A stretch of 20,629 bases of DNA from Clostridiales bacterium (lineage in GTDB: Bacteria; Bacillota; Clostridia; Oscillospirales; CAG-382). Made by a program: the position numbers and the translations under genes. This document shows, piece by piece, positions 14,288-20,629 of this stretch. Positions within the stretch are counted from its first letter, which is position 1, and each line of letters opens with the position of its first letter. The notes below the pieces were generated by a model. The model was not told where the DNA came from. It did not search any database and saw only the letters and a list, made by a program, of their open reading frames with translations. The stretch is taken from assembly GCA_004553575.1 (NCBI GenBank), contig SFLA01000023.1:1-20629 (forward strand), in the 5' to 3' direction.

Positions 14288-14767
14288 ATGTCATTAACCA
14301 AAGAGCAGATTGATCAGAAGACCGAGGACCTGAAGGCGTTCATTGCGGAGCACAAGGACACTAAGGGGCCGCTCATGCCGATAATGCAGTACGCACAGGG
14401 ACTTTTCGGTTATCTCTCCCTCGAGATTCAGGGCCTGATTGCGGATTCGCTGGACATCCCTCTAACCGAGGTATACGGCGTTGCGACCTTCTACTCCCAG
14501 TTTTCACTTCAGCCCAAGGGCGAATATGTCGTCAGTGTCTGCACCGGAACCGCCTGCTATGTCAAGGGCGCGCAGGCAGTGCTCGATAAGGTTGTCGAGA
14601 TACTCGGAGTCGATGTCGGAGGCACCACGCCGGACGGAAGGTTTACCATTCAGGATACCCGCTGCCTCGGCTGCTGCGGACTCGCTCCGGTCATGACCAT
14701 AAACGGAGAGGTGTACGGCAGACTTACCCCCGCCGATGTAAAAGGTATTCTCGAGAAATACATGTAA
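14288..14767 (+). CDS. hydC: NADH-linked [FeFe]-hydrogenase subunit HydC (NuoE-like [2Fe-2S] protein)
   Basis: This 159-residue protein is of the 24-kDa NuoE family. An N-terminal helical bundle leads to a thioredoxin-like domain holding a [2Fe-2S] cluster on Cys85, Cys90 (VCTGTAC), Cys126 and Cys130 (CLGCC; Cys129 is extra). In HydABC-type enzymes HydC passes electrons together with HydB (NADH/FMN) and HydA (H-cluster), coupling NADH and reduced ferredoxin to H2 formation in the cytoplasm. AGGAGG at 14274-14279, 8 nt before ATG 14288, fixes the start; a longer upstream reading would cross the promoter. It is the first gene of the operon, and HydB is the last visible. The family is certain; the hydrogenase role rests on the context with HydB and the HydS-like gene. 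Confidence 0.9.
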   Translation: MSLTKEQIDQKTEDLKAFIAEHKDTKGPLMPIMQYAQGLFGYLSLEIQGLIADSLDIPLTEVYGVATFYSQFSLQPKGEYVVSVCTGTACYVKGAQAVLDKVVEILGVDVGGTTPDGRFTIQDTRCLGCCGLAPVMTINGEVYGRLTPADVKGILEKYM

Positions 14768-14779
14768 GGAATTCAATAT

Positions 14780-15124
14780 ATGAAAATTGCGGATATTGCC
14801 GATATTCTCGGTGCGACCGTGCTGTGCTGCGAAGATAAGGCCGACAGAGAGGTCAATTCCGCCTGCGGGAGCGACATGATGAGCGATGTGCTCGCATATG
14901 TTAAGAACCAGGCGGTGCTGCTTACCGGTCTCGTTAACCCGCAGGTTATCCGCACCGCCGAGATGATGGACATGCGCTGTATCGTTTTCGTTAGGAGCAA
15001 GGCTCCCACCGCCGATATGATTGCATTGGCGGAGGAAAGCGGAATAGTGGTCATGACGACCGCCCGCCGTATGTACGAGGCGTGCGGAATGCTGTACAAT
15101 AACGGACTTGGCAACAAGGAGTGA
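14780..15124 (+). CDS. DRTGG-domain protein of the hydrogenase operon (first copy)
   Basis: This 114-residue protein has the DRTGG-domain pattern: an N-terminal MKIADIADILGATV helix-strand unit, a central GSDMMSDVLAYVKNQAVLLTGL segment, strands around CIVFVR and IVVMTT, and a closing helix (RRMYEACGML). DRTGG domains occur as regulatory modules, for instance in bacterial phosphotransacetylases, and as stand-alone proteins in hydrogenase operons; their ligand is not firmly known. Its start lies 12 nt after hydC, with AAGGA upstream. A second, diverged copy occurs in the same operon at 16845-17171. The family call rests on the pattern and on the operon context. Confidence 0.75.
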   Translation: MKIADIADILGATVLCCEDKADREVNSACGSDMMSDVLAYVKNQAVLLTGLVNPQVIRTAEMMDMRCIVFVRSKAPTADMIALAEESGIVVMTTARRMYEACGMLYNNGLGNKE

Positions 15125-15129
15125 ATTGA

Positions 15130-15555
15130 ATGGATAATCACCGATTATCCTACCGGTTCGACGTTGACGGCGATAATTTCACATCCGCCGGCGAAGCGTC
15201 GGTGAAGGTTAAAAAAATCCTTCGTGATATCGGATTCGACCCCGAAACCATACGCCGCGTATCCATTGCAATGTACGAGGGCGAGATCAATATGGTCATC
15301 CACGCCGGCGGCGGAGTCGCGGACGTGATAGTCGAGGAGGATCGGATAGTGATCATTCTGACCGATCAGGGCCCCGGTATCGCCGATATCGACCTTGCCA
15401 TGCAGGAGGGCTTTTCCACCGCGCCCGACAATATCCGGTCGCTCGGATTCGGGGCCGGTATGGGTCTTCCGAACATGAAGCGCTACACCGATGAGATGAT
15501 TATCGATTCCGAACTCGGAAAGGGTACGAAGATAACAATGACTGTACGTGTGTGA
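15130..15555 (+). CDS. RsbW-like anti-sigma/Ser-Thr kinase ATPase (HATPase_c)
   Basis: This 141-residue GHKL ATPase of the RsbW/SpoIIAB type has an N-box with Asn54 in YEGEINMVIH, a G1 box DQGPGI (79-84) and a G2 lid GFGAGMGLPNMKR (107-119). Such proteins bind and phosphorylate anti-anti-sigma factors or sequester sigma factors. Here no sigma or STAS partner is adjacent, so the target is unknown. AAGGAG at 15116-15121 lies 8 nt before ATG. It stands between the first DRTGG gene and the HydS-like gene, in a position where hydrogenase operons of Clostridia and Thermotoga also carry ATPase-like genes, suggesting it relays the state of the HydS-like protein. That link is inferred. Confidence 0.85.
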   Translation: MDNHRLSYRFDVDGDNFTSAGEASVKVKKILRDIGFDPETIRRVSIAMYEGEINMVIHAGGGVADVIVEEDRIVIILTDQGPGIADIDLAMQEGFSTAPDNIRSLGFGAGMGLPNMKRYTDEMIIDSELGKGTKITMTVRV

Positions 15556-15567
15556 AAGGTGGATTAA

Positions 15568-16848
15568 ATGCATTCCTATCAGCATTCGGTCTCTCTCGAC
15601 GTCGAAAAGTGTAAGGGTTGTACCCACTGTCTGAGACGCTGCCCGACCGAGGCAATACGCATCCGCGACGGTCACGCGGTCATAAACCCCGACCGCTGTA
15701 TCGACTGCGGGGAATGTATACGCCTGTGTCCGCACAACGCAAAAAAAGCCACGAGCGACACGCTTGACAGCATAAACCGGTATAAATATAAAATCGCTCT
15801 TCCGCCTCCCACCCTGTACGGTCAGTTCGACAATCTCGACGATATCGACTGTATGCTTCAGGGGCTGCTCGACTACGGCTTTGACGATGTGTTCGAGGTC
15901 GCACGGGCTGCGGAGCTGGTTACGGAATATACACGGCGCTACCTGAAGCAGGAAGGCATTGTCCGTCCGGTAATAAGCTCTGCTTGCCCGGTTGTGGTGC
16001 GGTTGATAACCCTCAGATTTCCTACTCTCGTTAAAAACCTTATACCTATTCTGCCGCCTATCGAAATAGCGGGCATGCTCGCCCGCCGCAAGGCAAAGGC
16101 GGAGCATCCTGAACTGAGAGACGAGGATATCGGCACGGTGTTTATTTCGCCCTGCCCCGCAAAGGTCAGCTACGTAAAGAACGCCCTCTGCGGCGAAAAA
16201 AGCAACGTTGACTGCGTGGTGTCGGTAAGCGATATGTATTTCGAGTTGCTTGATACCATGAAGAACGCGACATCTCCCCTTCCCGTTTCACGCACAGGAA
16301 TGATCGGCGTAAACTGGGCGACCAGCGGCGGCGAATCCTCTTCACTGCTGAACGACCGCTATCTTGCGGCCGACGGAATTGAAAACGTAATAAAGGTGCT
16401 CGACGAGATCGAAACCGGTTCATACCCCTGCCTCGATTTTATCGAACTGAACGCCTGCCCCGGCGGGTGCGTCGGCGGCGTGCTGGCAATGGAAAACCCG
16501 TATATCGCACGTGTAAGGCTTCAGAACATACGCCGTTATCTGCCGGTCAGCCAGAACCGTCCCCCGAAGAGCGACGACGGGAAGATTATACCCGAGCAGT
16601 ACGGTATCGGCGAGCCCCCTGCGGTGAATCCGGTAAGCCAATTCTCGTCCGACCGAAAGACAGCCATGCGTCTAATGGCGGAGGTGGCAAGAGTATTCGA
16701 ATCACTTCCTGAGATAGACTGCGGTTATTGCGGCGCTCCCACCTGCCGTGCCTTTGCGGAGGATGTAGTAAAGGGTCAGGCGTCGTGCGACGAATGCGTC
16801 GTACGCATGCGCGAAAAAATGCGAAAGGAATACGGTGATAACAAATGA
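15568..16848 (+). CDS. HydS-like putative sensory [FeFe]-hydrogenase paralogue
   Basis: This 426-residue protein has two [4Fe-4S] ferredoxin motifs (C15, C18, C21, C25 and C44, C47, C50, C54), then the large-subunit H-cluster domain. The four H-cluster Cys are kept: Cys140 (SSACP), Cys196 (SPCPAK), Cys297 and Cys301 (NACPGGC). The residue before Cys140, Cys in catalytic hydrogenases (TSCCP) and part of the proton path, is Ala139, as reported for putative sensory HydS proteins. A C-terminal four-Cys iron-sulfur domain (C385, C388, C393, C410) ends the protein; the PAS domain that often follows in HydS is absent. It probably senses H2 or redox state rather than producing H2 quickly. AAGGTGG precedes the ATG, and the stop overlaps the next start (ATGA). 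The catalytic HydA is expected after HydB, outside the window. Confidence 0.85.
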   Translation: MHSYQHSVSLDVEKCKGCTHCLRRCPTEAIRIRDGHAVINPDRCIDCGECIRLCPHNAKKATSDTLDSINRYKYKIALPPPTLYGQFDNLDDIDCMLQGLLDYGFDDVFEVARAAELVTEYTRRYLKQEGIVRPVISSACPVVVRLITLRFPTLVKNLIPILPPIEIAGMLARRKAKAEHPELRDEDIGTVFISPCPAKVSYVKNALCGEKSNVDCVVSVSDMYFELLDTMKNATSPLPVSRTGMIGVNWATSGGESSSLLNDRYLAADGIENVIKVLDEIETGSYPCLDFIELNACPGGCVGGVLAMENPYIARVRLQNIRRYLPVSQNRPPKSDDGKIIPEQYGIGEPPAVNPVSQFSSDRKTAMRLMAEVARVFESLPEIDCGYCGAPTCRAFAEDVVKGQASCDECVVRMREKMRKEYGDNK

Positions 16849-17171
16849 CCGTCCGTGAACTTGCGGACAGGCTGTCCGCCGAGGTGCTTTCACTTCCCAA
16901 CCCCGACCGCGAGGTCAGCGGAGGCTATGCAGGCGATCTGCTAAGCTGGGTAATGGGGCGCGCGCAGGCCGGCTGCTGTTGGGTCACGATAATGACCAAC
17001 CTTAATGTTCCGGCAGTGGCGTCGCTCGCAGACGTAGCCTGCGTAATTATTGCCGAGTCTGCCGATACGGATCCTAACGTAATATCCGCAGCGGAATCCA
17101 AGGGGATAAACCTTTTGCGTATGCCTGACGGAGTATACGGTATCTGCATAGCTCTCGGAAAGCTGATATGA
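16845..17171 (+). CDS. DRTGG-domain protein of the hydrogenase operon (second copy)
   Basis: This 108-residue protein has the same layout as the protein at 14780: an N-terminal MTVRELADRLSAEVLS unit, a GGYAGDLLSWVMGRAQAGCCWVTI segment, strands around CVIIAE and INLLRM, and a C-terminal helix. The two copies are clearly diverged, which suggests different ligands or a heteromeric pair. Its ATG overlaps the stop of the HydS-like gene and its stop overlaps the start of the PHP gene (both ATGA), so the three are translationally coupled. Confidence 0.75.
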   Translation: MTVRELADRLSAEVLSLPNPDREVSGGYAGDLLSWVMGRAQAGCCWVTIMTNLNVPAVASLADVACVIIAESADTDPNVISAAESKGINLLRMPDGVYGICIALGKLI

Positions 17172-17899
17172 GCGGCTGCACCTACGATCTTCACATTCAT
17201 TCCTGCCTTTCACCCTGCGGCGACGATTCCATGACCGCATACAATATTGCAGGAATGGCAAAGATAAAAGGGCTTAGAGCCGCCGCGCTGACCGATCATA
17301 ACACATGCCGCAACTGCCGCCCCTTCTTTTCGGCGTGCGCCGGCTACGGCGTGGTTCCGGTGCCGGGCATGGAGCTTACGACAGCCGAGGAGATTCATCT
17401 GCTGCTGCTGTTCGATTCGCTTGAGCAGGCAGAGGCTTTTGAAGATAAGTTTGCACCCTTCCGCTGCCGTATTCCCAATCGTCCCGATATATTCGGGAAT
17501 CAGTACCTTATCGCGGATGACGATTCGGTTTCCGGGGAATATGAATTCCTCCTGCCGCCGGCATCGTCGCTCGGACTGTCCGACGCCTGCGAGCTTGCGC
17601 TGTCCTTCGGAGCGGCGGTAATACCCGCACATATTGACCGTCCCGCAAACGGTATTATCGGGATACTCGGTCAGATGCCGGAAAGTCCGCGGTTCGGATG
17701 CGTGGAACTCAAGGACCCGAAAGCGCTTCCGGAACTGGTAAGAACCGATCCTTCGATCGGATCCTGCCGTGTAATAACCGACAGCGACGCGCATTACCTT
17801 TGGGATATTAACGAAGCGGACGCCGTTCTGCCGGTCGATCCCCACGGTGACCCGGACGGTGTGCGGAAGCGCATAATCGCTTATCTGAAGGGCCGATAA
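17168..17899 (+). CDS. PHP-domain metal-dependent phosphoesterase
   Basis: This 243-residue PHP protein shows most or all of the usual metal ligands: H9 and H11 (DLHIH), D43-H44 (LTDHN), E69 (GMEL), H77 (EEIHLL), H155 (PAHIDRP), D207 and H209 (SDAH). PHP proteins hydrolyse phosphate esters, including histidinol phosphate, short oligonucleotides and nucleotide signals; none of these can be picked here. It overlaps both neighbours by 1-4 nt. In this operon it could remove a phosphate-bearing signal or a phosphoryl group made by the adjacent kinase-type ATPases, which is speculation from position. An extra Cys cluster (C47, C50 in NTCRNC) is noted without a known role. Confidence 0.85.
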   Translation: MSGCTYDLHIHSCLSPCGDDSMTAYNIAGMAKIKGLRAAALTDHNTCRNCRPFFSACAGYGVVPVPGMELTTAEEIHLLLLFDSLEQAEAFEDKFAPFRCRIPNRPDIFGNQYLIADDDSVSGEYEFLLPPASSLGLSDACELALSFGAAVIPAHIDRPANGIIGILGQMPESPRFGCVELKDPKALPELVRTDPSIGSCRVITDSDAHYLWDINEADAVLPVDPHGDPDGVRKRIIAYLKGR

Positions 17900-18453
17900 T
17901 GAAAGAACTTTCACTTAACATACTGGATATAGCGCAGAACTCCTTTGCGGTCGGCGCGCCGAACACCTCGGTCGTGCTTGACGAAACCGACGATACCCTG
18001 CGCATAACCGTTTCGGACGACGGCTGCGGTATGAGCCCGGAAACGCTGAAAAAGGTTTCCGATCCTTTCTTCACCACCCGCACTACAAGAAAGGTTGGGC
18101 TCGGTATTCCCTTGTTTCGTCTTGCGGCGGAGCAGACAGGCGGGTATGTGAATATTAAAAGCAGCCAAAGCGGGAAAGACCGCGGCACCGTTACGGAGGG
18201 ACTGTTTTACAAAAAGCATATAGATTTCACCCCGCTCGGGGACATAGTTTCTACGGTGTGCTCGATGATGCAGGGCTGCGGCGAGAATAATCTGCTGTTC
18301 GTTCACCGGATAAACGGTAAAGAGGTACGGCTGGATTCCCGCGAACTTCGCAGCGTACTCGGCGATATACCGCTTTCCGTGCCTGAGGTTCAGCAGTGGA
18401 TACGCGGCTATCTCGAACAGCAATACGATGAAATAAAGAATAATAATATATAA
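17899..18453 (+). CDS. Histidine-kinase-type ATPase domain protein (HATPase_c)
   Basis: This 184-residue GHKL ATPase has a histidine-kinase style catalytic core: N-box Asn14 (LDIAQNS), G1 box DDGCGM (40-45), F-box DPFFTTR (55-61) and G2 lid KVGLGIPL (65-72). It has no dimerisation/phospho-acceptor His helix and no sensor domain, so it is a stand-alone ATPase module that would act on a partner. The C-terminal 80 residues (from about 105) are not recognisable. Its ATG overlaps the previous stop (TAATG). Similar free kinase domains accompany HydS and HydABC in Clostridia, and it is the second ATPase of this operon besides the RsbW-like one. Confidence 0.85.
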   Translation: MKELSLNILDIAQNSFAVGAPNTSVVLDETDDTLRITVSDDGCGMSPETLKKVSDPFFTTRTTRKVGLGIPLFRLAAEQTGGYVNIKSSQSGKDRGTVTEGLFYKKHIDFTPLGDIVSTVCSMMQGCGENNLLFVHRINGKEVRLDSRELRSVLGDIPLSVPEVQQWIRGYLEQQYDEIKNNNI

Positions 18454-18476
18454 TTTACCGAAAGGATCTACAAAGC

Positions 18477-18848
18477 ATGAAAACATTAGAAGAGCTTGCA
18501 CAGATCAGAGAGAGGATGAAGGATAAGGTCAACCTCCGCGAGGGTCAGAACGGCATACGTATAGTAGTCGGTATGGCGACCTGCGGAATCGCCGCCGGCG
18601 CGAGACCCGTCCTTAACACGCTGGTCGAGGAAGTCGCAAAACAGGGGCTGTCCGACAAAGCAACCGTCACGCAGACGGGCTGTATCGGTATCTGCCAGTA
18701 CGAGCCTGTCGTCGAGGTATTCGAGGGCAGCAAAGAGAAGGTTACCTATGTTAAGGTAACTCCGGACATGGCAAAACGTATTGTGACCGAACATATAAGG
18801 GACGGAAAGCCCGTTGCGGAATACACTATCGGAAATTACAAAATATAG
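18477..18848 (+). CDS. Thioredoxin-like [2Fe-2S] ferredoxin of the hydrogenase operon
   Basis: This 123-residue protein has a helical N-terminus and a thioredoxin-like ferredoxin domain. Cluster-ligand Cys are Cys36 (MATCGIAAGAR), Cys69 and Cys73 (TGCIGIC). The second Cys of the usual pair (five residues after the first in HydC) is missing, so only three Cys are available. I recall this MATCGIAAGAR form from homologues in Clostridia, so it is probably a family trait and not a local defect. AAAGGA precedes ATG 18477, 23 nt after the previous gene, and HydB starts 19 nt after its stop. It may feed electrons to or from HydB or the HydS-like protein. The family is clear; its exact electron partner is not. 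Confidence 0.85.
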   Translation: MKTLEELAQIRERMKDKVNLREGQNGIRIVVGMATCGIAAGARPVLNTLVEEVAKQGLSDKATVTQTGCIGICQYEPVVEVFEGSKEKVTYVKVTPDMAKRIVTEHIRDGKPVAEYTIGNYKI

Positions 18849-18867
18849 GTACGGAGGAAGATGATAT

Positions 18868-20629
<1,762 letters not shown>

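Overview
The window looks like chromosome from an anaerobic, Gram-positive Clostridia-type bacterium, probably of the Oscillospiraceae/Ruminococcaceae kind. The evidence is an NADH-linked (electron-bifurcating type) [FeFe]-hydrogenase operon with its accessory sensory genes, a dockerin-bearing secreted amidase, lipoproteins with Gram-positive-type signal peptides, strong AGGAGG-type ribosome binding sites, and promoters of the TTGACA-N17-TATAAT class. Base composition is close to even G+C and codon usage looks uniform. I see no sign of phage, insertion sequence, tRNA, rRNA or CRISPR. The species cannot be named from this.

Layout. (1) 1-1302: a terminator hairpin, then a PerR-type Fur-family repressor with a Per/Fur-box-like palindrome over its own -10, followed by a 6-pyruvoyl-tetrahydropterin-synthase-like protein with an added zinc ribbon. 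(2) 1434-6197: a strong promoter and two large ABC proteins in tandem, each an ATPase fused to a four-helix FtsX/MacB-type permease; they probably form a heterodimer. (3) 6226-9034: a methionine uptake operon (metN, metI, metQ) with its own promoter, a long leader and a terminator at the end. The leader encodes a 34-residue peptide with four Met codons within eight, followed by a textbook intrinsic terminator just ahead of metN. A competing pairing that a ribosome finishing the peptide would block can also be drawn. This looks like ribosome-mediated attenuation sensing methionine and is the most interesting element here. (4) 9061-12793: a SGNH-hydrolase lipoprotein, a two-helix membrane protein of unknown role, and a secreted N-acetylmuramoyl-L-alanine amidase ending in a dockerin, then a terminator hairpin. 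(5) 12977-14071, minus strand: a Gfo/Idh/MocA-family oxidoreductase with its own promoter. (6) 14209 to the window end: a divergent promoter and a tight nine-gene operon. It holds HydC (NuoE-like), a DRTGG protein, an RsbW-like ATPase, a HydS-like [FeFe]-hydrogenase paralogue, a second DRTGG protein, a PHP phosphoesterase, a histidine-kinase-type ATPase domain, a thioredoxin-like [2Fe-2S] protein and HydB (NuoF-like), which runs off the window end. HydA, the catalytic subunit, is expected just beyond.

How the parts fit: HydB and HydC would be the NADH-oxidising side of a confurcating/bifurcating hydrogenase. The genes between them look like a redox or H2 sensing and signalling cassette, because the HydS-like protein keeps the four H-cluster cysteines but has Ala at the proton-shuttle Cys position. 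No intergenic stretch exceeds 300 bases; the longer ones hold the promoters, leader and terminators listed.
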